DNA from: Gryganskiella cystojenkinii
Lineage: Eukaryota > Mortierellomycota > Mortierellomycetes > Mortierellales > Mortierellaceae
NCBI GenBank assembly: GCA_015852425.1
Contig: JAAAIG010000241.1
Coordinates: 7,990 to 35,835 of the forward strand
DNA length: 27,846 nucleotides
Reading direction: 5' to 3'
Positions 9,103 to 20,782 of the stretch are shown in pieces. The notes beneath the pieces are model-generated. The model did not search any database, was not told the origin of the DNA, and saw only the letters and a list, made by a program, of their open reading frames with translations. The position numbers and the translations under genes are program-made. Each line of letters begins with the position of its first letter. Within the stretch, counting starts at the first letter, position 1.

Positions 9103-12100
9103 TGAATTCTTTTTTATAGTGAGATTGGGGGGGTTGAGGGTAGGCAGGATGCACAAGAAATTGATGGACAAACAAGAACAAAGCACACACGGTCGACTTG
9201 GAAGAAGGGACGAGAGTGAAGTGCGATATCTGGCAGCAAGGAGAGAAAGGGGGAAGGAGGAAAGGGAAGGGTGGAAGGCAATGGAGATGAAGAAAAGGAA
9301 GTGATGATGAAGGAAGGAAGAAAGTAGAAATACTGTGTGTAGCGTATCGAGAGAAGAACATGAACCTTCTTTTGGTTTCTTTTCTTTCTCGAGCTCAAAG
9401 TCGTGTCTCTGTGCCTGTGGCTCGCTCACTCCTCTCCGCCCGATTTTTCGCCCCCGCTTTTTTCTCAGAATCGCGAAGAACGGCAAAGGAACCTCGCTGG
9501 ATCCAATGATTGCGGATCTATGATTTTGAGGCTCAACCCCCTCCCAGCCCAAGGCAACTGCAGAATTGGACATTTCAGTCACCGTATTTAATTTAATCGC
9601 ATGAACTACCGCCATTCCTTGCAATATAAGAGGTGCAGAGCCACGATTCATGGATCCGACCAATCAACACTCGCCAGGGTTGTGCTTCTCAGCCTTTTTC
9701 TTGGATTTAATATTGGTGGCAAAATAAGTGAAACGACGCGCGTGGGAAGAGTTTTTTTCCTAGCTTTGCGCGCTATTGACTGTTGACAAGGTGCTAAACT
9801 CGGTCTTTTTTTCATGCTTTGCCTGCTTGAGAGGTCCCATCTCTCCTTGTTCGCTCAGTCCCACTTTCTTGGTTGCAGGATCGTGCCCTAGTCGAGGATT
9901 ACTTGTCAATTAAAAGAAAGTTTACCAGAAGGAACAGGAACAAGGGGGAGAAACAAGGACGCACGCATGGACACCAATCAACAACCATGCAGCCATAAAT
10001 GCAAACCTGGCACAGTTTTATTTTGTGCCACTGATCTCTATTCGCCTTCTCATACAACTCCACAGGTCGTTGGTCTTTTTTAAAGCAACACAAACAATGG
10101 ACCCCAAAACGTTTTCAGGGGTCGCTCCATTGTCCTTTGCTCTGGATGCCTTTTTCTTAAATACACCCATACACACACTCGTCCACAACACAGACGACAA
10201 GCAAGAAAAAAAAATACACGCACGCAGGGGGAGGGGGGGATGAGAGTGAAGATGAGAGAAAAGAGATCGAAGAGCGTTTTCCCCTTCTCCTCCGTAGTTC
10301 CTTCTTTTGTTGTATGCTTTCCCTTCTCATTCCATTCGACTTTGCATCCTTTCATTCCTTCATCCATTCATTCTAGTCCATCATAGTCACCCCACCAATC
10401 ATTACTTCCTTAAAAAAGGACCAAACACGCGACGCGACAAAGGAACACGCTGTCCTCCAATCGAAGGGTAATGATGAAATTCATCGGGAAAAGAGTTTTC
10501 TTCTATCCGCGGTGGTTGCTACTGCGGTCATCTTCTTGTCATCACCGGTCAAAGACCCCAACCTGTTCCTTTCTTTTACTCCTTTTATCCTCTCCGCGGG
10601 TTGCTCATCCTTGTCCCCTACGTTTTATTTGCGTCCGCCTGCTTACTAAATCCAAAAAAAAAGGCGGACTACCCCAAGCTCGCACCATTGAGGAGTTATC
10701 GATAGAACCATATTGCTGCCGGTCGCCAGGTCAAATGATTCTCCCCTTTTTATTCACTTACGCCGAGTGAGGACAAAGACAGCGAGAGCAACGGAGGTCC
10801 CGCCCCTCGCGGCGATTGGAATGGTCAACAAAAAAAAAAGTTTTTGGGTGTCCTATCGTATTGCCATGGCGATCACCCTACTGCCCCTGGGCGCCATCTC
10901 TCCCCTTCACTTTCCCTTTTTCATTTCAACAAGGGCCGTTTTTTTGTATTACCTTCTTTCATGTTGCCCTCTGCAATCTTCAGAGGGGTCAGTCCGTGGT
11001 TTCCAAGATACTTGGCCAACAAGAAATTGCAATCAACAGCCGTTCTCCTTCGTCGCAGGACTCCCTGTTGCTGCCCCCTTTCTCCCTTTTTTTTTTCGTT
11101 TTCTCGTCCTTCTTGCTGACTCGCGAGCCCATACGCCTAACAACCAACCACGACAAACACCAAGACCTGACAAGGACTGGTAGACATGATATGAGAGTAC
11201 GGGATCCCTTGGACATTGTGTACAGTTGAGAGCCCTCCTCAGTCTCTCTCTTTCTCTATTTCTCTATTCTCTCTTCATCGACTCCGCGTACTGTGCATAT
11301 ACTGTGCAGAACGGAAAAGTTTTTTTTTTTGTGGCATGGCCTCGTCTTCCCCCTCACTTTTTTATGCCGGCCTCTGATCGCGAACATGCCACCAACCAAC
11401 AAACGAACCCCTTCCCTCCTTTTTCTCGGACGTTAAGACAACATTGTGTTGGGGAGGATGTGCAATAGTGGTTCACTGTGGCTATCGGTGGCCTTGACGA
11501 TGCATTAGGCCATTGGCAGTAAAAAAAGGGACGTTGTTTTGTTCGTGGTTCACATACAAACACACGCAAAACAAGGCAGACCCAAAAAAAAAAAAAAAAA
11601 AAACGAGGGATCACCATGCAGCCTTTACCCCCGCAACACCTTCGCCGACCCCACTTGTCTTGTCCACAACTGGCAAAAACTTGTCCAGCGATCTTAGCTC
11701 GATTTTTTGTTCTCTTTCTCTTTTCCCTCTCTTTCTCTTCTTTTTGTGCTCATTGCCGTCCCCCAAGCGCATCTTATTCATTTTTCGAGCTTTCTCCCTC
11801 TTACTACTTTCGCTGATCTTCACTGCGTTTCGCCCTGCTTTCGCCTCACCCACGTTCTTCTTGCCTTCGCTGTGTCGCCTTCCTTCTCATATTATCTCAC
11901 CTTATCCATTAATACTTGGTAACGAGTATGACAAGTCGCTGCTGCCCAACTTATTCTCTGGAACAATATTACTCGACGTACGTGGGTCCTTCATATAACC
12001 TCAACCACTAACTTTACTGCATCTATACCCATCCTTGTTTCTTTCATTTTTACCATCGTCCCTTCCCGTTCGTTCTCCTTTCACAATCAATCTCCACTAC

Positions 12101-12213
12101 TCAACTCGTAGATCCCTCAAGAATCAATCTTTAGACTACTCTTCAATATTTCCAAAGAAAAACTACAACCGCAGTACTGACAGCAGCGGCGAGAGCCCAA
12201 GTATACCGTCAAC
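9103..12213. other. 3.1-kb divergent intergenic region (KH gene / RGS gene)
   Basis: No supportable gene. The first 280 bases are purine-rich on the plus strand, which is a pyrimidine-rich leader for the KH gene. A CCAAT pentamer (minus strand, 9569-9565) and an AT-rich TTAAATTAAATA stretch (about 9585-9598) are promoter candidates for it. The middle (9.6-11.6 kb) is AT-rich with A/T runs, including a perfect run of 20 A at 11584-11603. From about 11690 to 11880 the plus strand is strongly CT-rich. CATATAAC at about 11989 precedes the RGS start by some 220 bases. Short frames are low in complexity and show no domains. Confidence 0.45.
11584..11603. repeat. Perfect A20 homopolymer
   Basis: Twenty consecutive A residues in the spacer upstream of the RGS gene. 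Such tracts commonly vary in length and can exclude nucleosomes; no function is demonstrated here. Confidence 0.9.
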
Positions 12214-15200
12214 ATGAGGACCACCACCTCGGGACGCGCTTTTGCCAAGGTGAGTTTCCGGGCTTGCCACGTTCTGATCCGTCCTGTTAGAGAATAATTG
12301 AGTGATTTGGCGGGATTGTCCTTTCTCCTTTCCTCTTTTCCTCTTTTCCTCTTTTCGTTTTCTCTCTATCTCTCTCCTTCGCTCTCCCCCGGCATCTCTA
12401 TTTTTCAGTTTTCATGTCATGGACCTGCAAAAATATCCCTTGCGTGGTTACTTTAGCGACCCCCTTTTGGAGATGCATATCTCAACCCCTGACTGTTTGA
12501 ATACGCTGTCTTTCATCCATTGTCGTTGACAATGTGAACGGACTGGCGGTAATGGGGTGGCTATGGGCCTAGACTGTGCTCTGGGTGTTCTATGTGACTA
12601 TTCGCTAGTAAAATGCTTGGCCTCTTCACCTCTACAGAACGACCAATTCAATCGACTGGCTACGGTCGATTTTAACGATGTGTCTTGGAATGGTGGGATG
12701 GGATACCTACTTTTATCCACGACGAGCATTGTTGGTGACAATGTTGACGTGTCAGCAGTTGTTAATCGTCCGTTGACGCAGCAAAGACCTCTGGAAAGTT
12801 TCACTTTGAAACAAATGAACAAGGTCCGGGAGTCTGGGAGGACCTGTGCATTGACACTCACCATTTCCTTCTTTTATTTACTACCACACACCAGGGCATC
12901 TTCGATCTGTTCTCGACCTTGATGGTCTCGTTGCCAATTGAGAACCACAAGATGCTTTTCAAGAACTACCCCAACAGTTTCACAGCCGAAGAGGCTATTG
13001 CGAACCTCGGAGGCCTACAGTTTATTCAATCCAACCGCGATGCCGACCCCAAGGACCCGACCAGAATAATCACTCACGTGGTTACGACCCAATTCTCGCT
13101 GTCGAGGGATATGGCCAAGAATCTGTGCCAGACCTTTATGGACGCGCGTCTCTTCGAGAGCGCCTCGGATGCCAACAAACGCGAATTTCAAAACAAGGGT
13201 ATCTACCAGGTAACAGGGAAGGGTGCTCATATCTTGGCCAAATTTGTCCATCGGAATGCTCTTCCCGTAGATGAGACTCGGCATATCACGGCCAATGCGA
13301 CGGCCCATCTCGTTTACCTGGACCGTGCTGAGGACGAGGATGCCATCATTTTGAGTCAAAAGCAGATTGAGATTATTTTTAAGCGATTCGCAGGACCGGA
13401 ACCCAACGTAGCTAAGGTCGGCTCACCTGGAAGCGAGTCGCCTCTGAATTCCTCAAGCCCAGGCAGTAGAGATAGGACGCATTCGGTCCCTGATTTGTGT
13501 AATGGAATCGAGGTTAAGGACCAGCAGCACAATTATGATATCTACAAGCACACGTTCTACGGCAAGGCCGCTGTGGAGTGGCTGATGGACTATTCGACGG
13601 TGATCAGTAAGGAGGAGGCCATCTGCATAGCGCAAGAGATGGTCACCGCGGGATACCTTGAACAAGTGGGCGAGGACAATTCAAGCGGCCGAGGTTCCCT
13701 TTTCAAGACTGGCAACTCTGCCCTTTACCACTTGACAGAGATGGGTCGCGCCGTTGCTGGGTGGAAGAGTCTGGTGTCCAGTAGCGGCAGCAGTATTAAT
13801 AACGATTGGATGGAAGGTAATGCATCCGTTCGTTTTGCTGTTGGGGATCACTGCCGTATCCTTTTCTCGTTCTGTTCGATGCTCGTAGTAATGATGAACA
13901 TAAGAGACCAAACATGGACAGTGACCGCCATCGTATTTCATATAAAAACTAATTAGTTTCTATTTTCGATACGCTAGAGCGTGGCACGTCTGGCGGATCA
14001 AAGTCTCAGCAAAACAACCTCGAGATCAAGAACCTGTCCGCTCAGTTCCGCATCACGGCCATCAACTCACCTCGACTTCCCATCTCGGTCGCTAGAGAGA
14101 AGAGGGTGGCTCCTGTGGAGGATCCGAGCGTTAACGCCGCTAACGCCTTTGCGGAGGAACTCTCGAACAATGGTCGAGGTTCAATGCGTCGCTTATCACA
14201 GATTTTGAACGATCCGGCGTTCCAGTTAGCAGCCCTCGCGGAAGCAGGTCCAGGAAGTGTTGCTGGTGGTATGGGCATGGGTGCCATGTCCAATTATGCG
14301 CCCTCTTCTTCTGGTGGCCGAGAGTCCATTGGTGGTTCTGGCCCGTCCTCCTCATCCTCGGCCATGAATTCGTCTTCCCAGGTTCTTACATCAAACACCA
14401 CTCGGTTGAACATTATCCTGGCGAACGCAACCCTGAGGGACCTCTTCAAGAACTTTTTACGACAGAATATCTGCGAAGAAAATTTGTCGTTCTATCTCGA
14501 GGTGCTGGATTACAAAGCCAAGTTTGTTACTCTCATTAACTCGACGCGTGCCTATACCCAACAAGATGGCTCGCAGCCGCCACAACAGATGATACACCCA
14601 CCCGCTCTTCGTGAACTCGAAAAGCAGATCTGTATGCAAGCCTTTGCGATTTACGAGACCTATTTGGTGTCGGGTGCGCCAAAAGAGGTCAACTTGCCCC
14701 ACCAGATGCGCCAGGATATCACGGCCTACATGCAGGCAGTTGTGCGGAACATGGACACAAACCCTTCGGCTCCCAATCCACAAGGTCCAAACTCTGTCCC
14801 TGGATCGCCCTCCTCAGAAGTGGGCGACAGTGACCGGTTAGGTCATCCACACCACCAGAAGGAGTTGATCCACATATCTCTGTTTGACGGTATCCACGAC
14901 CATATCTTCCGATTAATGTCGACGGACTCTGTTCCAAAGTTCACAAGGACAGACAAGTACCGGGAAGTGATGATGAACCGGGTCAAGCAAAACAGCCTGA
15001 ACAATGGCAGCAACTCGGCCTCGGGAGCCTCAACGCCAACGGCCACAAGTCCAGGACCGAGTCGAGCCGGTCTAGGCGACGGAAGCGTGATGATGGGAGG
15101 AATGGTCGAAGCGGCTGGGGCGATGCCCACATCACCCGGAACACCCGGCCGAATCGAAGGTGAGAGCAGCAGCAGGGTCATGGAACTTCGACGATAGAGA

Positions 15201-17044
15201 AAAAGAATGGAAAAAAATATGGAGACCTAGACCAACGCACCCCGCCAGTTCAGACAAAAAGACTTCCCATCATGCACCACTGCAAGAAAAACAACGCTCT
15301 TTCTTTTATTTTCTTCCATACTCTTTTTCTCTGTTTCTCCTGTCCTCTCTCTCTCTTTTCTCTCTCTCTGTTCCTCTATTTTCTTTCCTTTTTGCTCTCC
15401 GCAACCTCCTCACAAAACATGCACTTGCCGTGACGAGAGTTTAGCCGCGGTGTTCGTGATGATGGAGCATCAAGCGGTCGCCCGGTTTCTCCATGACCGC
15501 GGCGGGTCCAGGAGTCGAAATCACTCTTCAAACTCCAATTCGACCCTCCCTCCTTCTCCATCTTCACACACCTATCGACTCTTCCACGCCTTGGCGATTC
15601 TATTTTTTAATTTTTATTCCTTTTCTCTCGTGCCGTCCACTCTCTTTCACTCTCATATACTATTAATTGTCTCTTGTTTTCTAATTAAATTACTCCCTTC
15701 GAAGGGTCGAACTTGAGAACAGAGTGAAAAAAGTACTCCAGTAACTGAGAGAGAGTGTGTGTGAGAGTGAGTGAGAGTGAGTGAGTGAATGAGTGAAGTG
15801 AGTGAAGGGGGGTGGACAGCTTTCCTCTTTCCTTTCCATATTGCCAGTTTTTACATCAATGGACTGTGGGTTGACTTTTGCCTGCAAATCAGTTCTGACC
15901 ATAACCTGCTTTCGTCCTTTATTTTTTCAACTTTTTGGTCTTCTTCTGCCCACCTCCTTGTCCTTACACGTTAGATGATGGCGAAGGTAATCTTCGAAGG
16001 ACCTTGTCCTTCAGTGATCGTAGCCATCAGCGAGCTGCTTCATCGTCCTCATCCCAGACCCAGACCTCTGCGACGCTCGTGCAGGAGAACGCGACCCTGA
16101 ATACGTCGTCCTTGCATTCGCAACAGCAACAGCAACCGACAAGAGTTCCTCGAGCTCGCTCCGCCTCCTCAAATGCGCCTGTGAACGAACTCAACACTCG
16201 GGACCAACGGTCGTTTCAACAGCAACAACAACAGCAGCAGCAGCAGCAGTCCAGAAAAACCTACAACTTTGAACAGCCTCGATCGCCCCTGAGCGCGACG
16301 TTCAGCAGCTCGACTCCGCTCTTGGGGGTCCTCAAGGATGATCTCGGTCGAAGCAACAGCATCAATAACAGTAACAACAAGGACGCAAATGAGGCCGACA
16401 ATATGGCCGGGCTGATTGGAATGATTGTCCCCCGGCAACAGCGATACAATGACCAACGGGCTCAATTACCGGCCAAGTTACAAAAGTCGATGAAGACCCA
16501 GGCACAGCCTCCAACGCTCTTCCCGACCAGAGACTCCTCCATTGCGATGTCCTCCCCCTCGCCAAAGTCACAACAGACACAGCTTCCGCTGGCTTCGCCG
16601 ACCAAATCCGTGCGTGGCTCAAATTCGGTCCCGTCCCTGAGCTCGGCGATGAACCGCGGTAGTGGCCATGTCGGCGAGGACGAAAGTATCGAAGATGAGG
16701 ACGGTGACGATGATCTTGTTCCGCTACATGAGCTATTGGCCTCATCCCCACCTCGGGCCGCTCAAAAGGCACTTGTAGGTTCGTCTGCGGCCGTTCCTAC
16801 TCGCGCCAGCACCAGTAGTAGTAGTACTTCCAACAGCAGTCTTCAGAAGGCGCTGCCTTTACCACCATTAACGCCAACGACTTCTTCAGCTCCCTCGGCT
16901 CGACAGGTCACGGTGTTGTTTGAATCGACCTCAGTCTCTATCCAGGACTCCAAATCGTCCGCCGCGGGAGCACAGTCTCCCTCCAACTCGCTTTCCTCGT
17001 TGCCCTCTTCTCCAGTCCCGGGAGGATACCCGAATGCTCTTTAA
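12214..17044 (+). CDS. sst2: DEP-DEP-RGS regulator of G-protein signalling, Sst2/FlbA type (4 exons)
   Basis: Exons 12214-12249, 12895-13816, 13978-15159 and 15975-17044 join in phases 0, 1 and 1 at GT-AG sites, giving 1069 residues. The first 12 codons (RTTTSGRAFAK) join directly to GIFDLFSTLMVSLP, which matches the start of fungal Sst2/FlbA proteins. The first DEP-like domain (fungal DR) spans about 13-135. A second DEP spans about 213-300 (FYGKAAVEWLMD, AGYLEQV). The RGS domain spans about 462-650 (LRDLFKNFLRQNICEENLSF to VPKFTRTDKYREVM), with a Pro/Ser-rich insert near 580-615. Family members accelerate GTP hydrolysis by G-alpha and so damp pheromone or nutrient signalling; DEP domains tether them to receptors. 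The last exon adds about 355 low-complexity residues with a polyglutamine run, unusual for the family. Reading through the third intron would stop at 15197 instead. Confidence 0.88.
12330..12356. repeat. CCTCTTTT tandem microsatellite in RGS intron 1
   Basis: Three consecutive copies of the octamer CCTCTTTT lie in the long first intron (12250-12894) of the RGS gene, within a longer pyrimidine tract running to about 12395. Confidence 0.7.
15745..15808. repeat. GAGT/GAGAGTGA microsatellite in RGS intron 3
   Basis: Degenerate tandem GAGT units (GAGAGTGAGTGAGAGTGAGT and variants) lie in the 815-base intron between the RGS exon and the C-terminal exon. On the transcript it is purine-rich. No role is shown. 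Confidence 0.75.
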
Positions 17045-17778
17045 GGTCTCCAGACAAACAAAGAAAACAAAAAAAAAAACGGAAGAGAGCGTTTGTTGAT
17101 CTATTCGAAAAAAAAAAAACAGGATCAGAGTACCACGATATATATTAAGGCAGTAAAGAAGAGAAAGAGGAGAACAAGAGAATATATTAACATAGGTTTA
17201 TGGCGTCTACTACGTCAAAATGAAAATGAAAACAAAAAGAAAAAACATGCTGTGCACATGTTCATTAAACAGAAACTTTCTCGTATCAACATAAATGATG
17301 GCAATGTCATTAGTTTCGGTTGGTGACCAGTATTTTCTTATCCATTTTCCTGAAATAAGACTCTCTCTCGGCTCGCGACCTTAGGTGGGCGACCCAGAAT
17401 GGCACGGGCACGAGGTGGAAACGATGGAGTGGGAAAACCAGAAACCTTGATGGTGAAAAATGGCTCTCATTTTTTTCACTCTCTATCTACATTGCCCATG
17501 AGACTACAGAACGGTACTCCTCCGCAGATAATGTTCCCTGTCATATGAGAATCAAGAAAATAGAGGACAACGCGGCGTTGATGCCTGACAATATCATGGA
17601 TTTGACACCACTCTTTGGCAAAGCAAACAGCACCAACAAAATGCATCTGCCAAAGACCAGCATCAAGTGCCTTTGCTCACGTTCACATTTTATCCTTTTC
17701 CTCCACAAATTTTGAAAGGACGGTTCGCCAAAGGGAGTTCATTGACGTGCATATTATGCGTCCTAAAGTGACTTTAAT

Positions 17779-18051
17779 ATGAAAGAGATGAAAGAGGAAG
17801 GAGTGTCGTTGGACAGACTGTGGAGAAGAGAGGGGCGTGAATTCGGTTTCCGATCGATTGGGCAAGTCTCTCTCCCCACTTTTGTGGAGTTGGAGGAGAA
17901 AGAGCAATCCCTTTATTCTCAGTTTGAAGAGAACAACCTAGTTTTCGCTTGGGAAAAGAATGCAATTGTGCCACAGTCCGTTGCTTGTTGGTTCCAGGGC
18001 ACAGACGATTGCATTCTTGGAGAGAGAAAAAACTACTGTAGATCTGCCTAA
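17779..18051 (+). CDS. Possible small protein of 90 residues, unproven
   Basis: An ATG-initiated frame of 90 codons, charged at the start (KEMKEEG) and with a more protein-like middle (LPTFVELEEKEQSLYSQFEE). It has no signal peptide or membrane segment and no recognised domain. There is no clear TATA box or intron. Codon use is richer in AGA and A/T-ending codons than in the neighbouring genes. It may be chance or the remains of a gene, since another open plus-strand frame (17358-17715) lies just upstream. Confidence 0.18.
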   Translation: MKEMKEEGVSLDRLWRREGREFGFRSIGQVSLPTFVELEEKEQSLYSQFEENNLVFAWEKNAIVPQSVACWFQGTDDCILGERKNYCRSA

Positions 18052-18511
18052 GCAGACATAGAAAACTGAACGAAGGCTAATGGACCACAATAAACAGTAA
18101 CTTAAGTGCACGATCCATGACAAGAAAAGAGTTGGGAGAGCAGAGTCATTGGCACGCTCCACTGCATGCTTCCTGGGTGGTTCCTTTTGGCATATGCGAT
18201 TGATTGCATTATCGTTGCTGCCAATAGGGCAAACGAGGGCGTCGAAATTCGTTTGAACAATCCCACATTGGACACAGAGAAAGAGAGAGAAGCAAAAAGC
18301 GTGAAAAGCAAAGGAACAGGGCTCTCAACTTTCAAGTGCCCTCTGCCCTCACTTTGTTTGCAATCACACGCACACCACTTTAAACACAACCCACAGACTG
18401 ATCATCTTCTCCATCCCCTCTCCATTGGCACCTGCGTCCCCCTCCCGAGACTATTCTAAACCTTCCTTTCTGTTCACTCCCCCTCCACCTGTTTTGATCC
18501 CTAGAAATACC

Positions 18512-18518
18512 TATTTAA
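18512..18518 (+). promoter_or_regulatory. TATTTAA core-promoter element of the CRAL-TRIO gene
   Basis: TATTTAA 117 bases upstream of the ATG at 18629, followed by a T/C-rich leader and the start context ACCATGG. This spacing would place transcription initiation near 18540-18550. Confidence 0.5.
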
Positions 18519-18628
18519 CACAACTCTTCATTTCTTTTTTCCTTTTCTTTTTTTCATTTGATTCGATCGATTACCCTCTTTCACTCCTTTCACCCCATCC
18601 ATTCATCTTCATTCTTTAATCATCAACC

Positions 18629-20399
18629 ATGGCCAAGACTGACATCCCCACCCCTCCCGGCACCGGTCTCGTCGGCAAATTGACCCCCGACCAGAAAGAG
18701 CTCCTCAAGGAGATGTGGGCCGAGATCTTTCAGATTGCCGATTCTGGTGTCCTGAACATTCCTAATGACTTGCTCCCCGCCGCCGAGAAGGCCGCAGCTG
18801 ATAGCGCCTCGATCAAGTCCAAGACGGCCACCGCCAAGAAGAGCTGGTTCGGTTCCTCCAAGGGAGCTGCCCCTGCCGCCACTGCTGATACTCCCTCGAG
18901 CCGCGTTAACCTTGCTGATATCGGTCTCTCGGTCGACCAGCTTCGCCCTGCTCTCTGGAACAACATCCTTGGAGATCACCCTGGTAAGTTACCTATTTTA
19001 TTCGTTTTGCTCGTCTGACACCTTTTTTTTTGTTGTTCTATTGCACTCCAGGGGTAACAAAAAGTAGACAAGAGTGACCTAATATCCCTTCTTCCTTACA
19101 CCCCCTAGACTCCCTCTTGTTGCGCTTCTTGAGAGCTCGCAAGTGGAACGTGACCAATGGTATGAACATGATCCTCAAGGCCTTCAAGTGGCGTCTCGAG
19201 GATGACATCGAGGAGGTCAAGTCCAAGAGTGAGGATGAGCTCGATGCCAAGTACCGTGGTTTCCGTCTCCAGATGGAGATGGGCAAGTCCTTTGTTCACG
19301 GAACCGATAAGGTTGGACGCCCCGTTGTGTAAGTTTACTTTTTTTCCAATATTGGTCGCTATACGATGGGGCATTTTCTCTTGCCGAGCAATTGGACTAT
19401 TGCGCAGATAGAGAGAGAAGGGGAGAGGTCGTCGGCAGCGGCTTAAAAGGCTGTTAAAGGCTGTGCCTCCTCATCTCTCTACCTTCCCACCTTAATTGTC
19501 CGTGACGACTAACCCGCAACCTCCTTCTCTTCGTTTAACTCTTTCATTCTCTCTTAGTTACATCAATGTCCGCATGCACAAGCCCGCTGATCAGGACCCC
19601 AAGGCTTTGGAGAAATTCACCATCTACGTCATGGAGACTGGTCGCTTGATGATCCAGCCCCCTGTCGAGACTGCCTGCTTGATCTTTGACATGACTGGAT
19701 TCGGTCTTGCCAACATGGACTATGGGTATGTCTGTCTCTCTTTTAAGCTTATTTTTTTTTTAAAATTGCTATGGATCAACCGGTATCGGATGGGATGATC
19801 AAGGCGACATTTGATCAATTTTACTAATCAAAGTCTCCTCAACTAATAGGTTCGTCAAGTTCTTGGTTCAGTGCTTCGAGGCTTACTACCCCGAGTCCCT
19901 CGGAGTCTTGGTCATCCACAAGGCCCCCTTCGTGTTCTGGGGAGTGTGGAAGATCATTGAGCCCTGGCTGGATCCCGTCGTTGCCTCCAAGATCCGTTTC
20001 ACCCGCACGGACAAGGAGTTGACCGAGATCATTGATGCGGACCATCTCCCTACCAAATACGACGGTGGTCGTGACCAGTACACTTATCAGTACTTGCCCG
20101 TCGCTGCTGGTGAGAACGATCGCATGAAGGACACCGAGACCAAGGAGCGTCTCCTCGAGGAGTGGAAGGCGATCATGTGGAAGTTTGAGGCCCTGACCCG
20201 TGAGTGGATCGCCTGCAAAAAGACTGAGGGCGCTCGTGCGGAGGAGGTTATTGAGGCTGAGCGTTTGGCCTTGACCAAGGAGCTTAGAGTTGCGTACTTC
20301 AAGTTGGACCCCTATATCCGTGCCCGTAACTTGTACCACCGCTCAGAGCACCCTGTCCTCCAGGCTGATGGTACCTCGATCTGGACCTACAAGAACTAA
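18629..20399 (+). CDS. CRAL-TRIO (Sec14-like) lipid-transfer protein (4 exons)
   Basis: Exons 18629-18983, 19109-19328, 19558-19725 and 19850-20399 join in phases 1, 2 and 2 (introns of 125, 229 and 124 bases), giving 430 residues. An N-terminal region of about 118 residues, with an Ala/Ser/Lys linker, precedes a CRAL-TRIO-N helix bundle (LLLRFLRARKWNV, about 120-155). The CRAL-TRIO lipid-binding fold follows (about 185-300: GRPVVYINVRMHK, CLIFDMTGFGLANMDYGFVK, YYPESLGVLVIHKAPFVFWG). A charged C-terminal extension ends in SIWTYKN. Family members bind and exchange phosphatidylinositol or other lipids between membranes; the ligand cannot be told from sequence. Each splice join restores conserved family sequence, so the structure is well supported. 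Very strong C-ending codon bias points to high expression. It converges with the Mpo1-like gene, another lipid-related function. Confidence 0.93.
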
Positions 20400-20782
20400 A
20401 CGCGTTTTGGGATACCGCCTCCCAACTTGCAACACACCCTCGATACCGGGTTCTTTTTCGTCCTTTCCCAACTTGGTTATTTTTGTTCGTCCAATATTAT
20501 TTTGTAAATAGAAGAGATAGAGATCATACAACAGACATAAAGATTATGTAAACACGTTTTGCAAAGCTCTCTGCAGCTCAATGTTCGCTTATGGGTATTT
20601 GATCTTTTATTCATAGACGTTGGCATCTTGAACACTGACGTGGATCGTTATGATTACGACATAGAAAACGATTCCTGGAGGAGGTGAGGGTTCTCATGGA
20701 GGGCATCTATCATTTAGCATAAATAGTGGTGATTCTGACCCTTTCTTAGAATCTGCGCTGTCCAGTGATAACTAATACGATT
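20400..20782. other. Convergent 3' flanks
   Basis: About 380 bases between the stop codons of the CRAL-TRIO gene (plus) and the Mpo1-like gene (minus). It is AT-rich with no gene. TTTTGTAAATAG at about 20501-20512 and CATAAAG near 20536 are plausible plus-strand 3'-end signals. Confidence 0.4.

Larger units (their letters stand above)
17045..18628. other. Intergenic region between the RGS and CRAL-TRIO genes
   Basis: The first 250 bases are AT-rich with A runs, suiting a 3' UTR; ATTAAA at about 17265 is a possible poly(A) signal. Two weak coding-like plus-strand frames follow (17358-17715 and 17779-18051, treated separately). From about 18400 to 18620 the plus strand becomes CT-rich and leads into the CRAL-TRIO gene. 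I see no RNA gene or mobile element. Confidence 0.4.

Noticed and set aside
12557..12922. 121-codon open frame within RGS intron 1
   Set aside because: Crosses a well-supported splice acceptor at 12894 in a different frame from the conserved exon, and has no domain.
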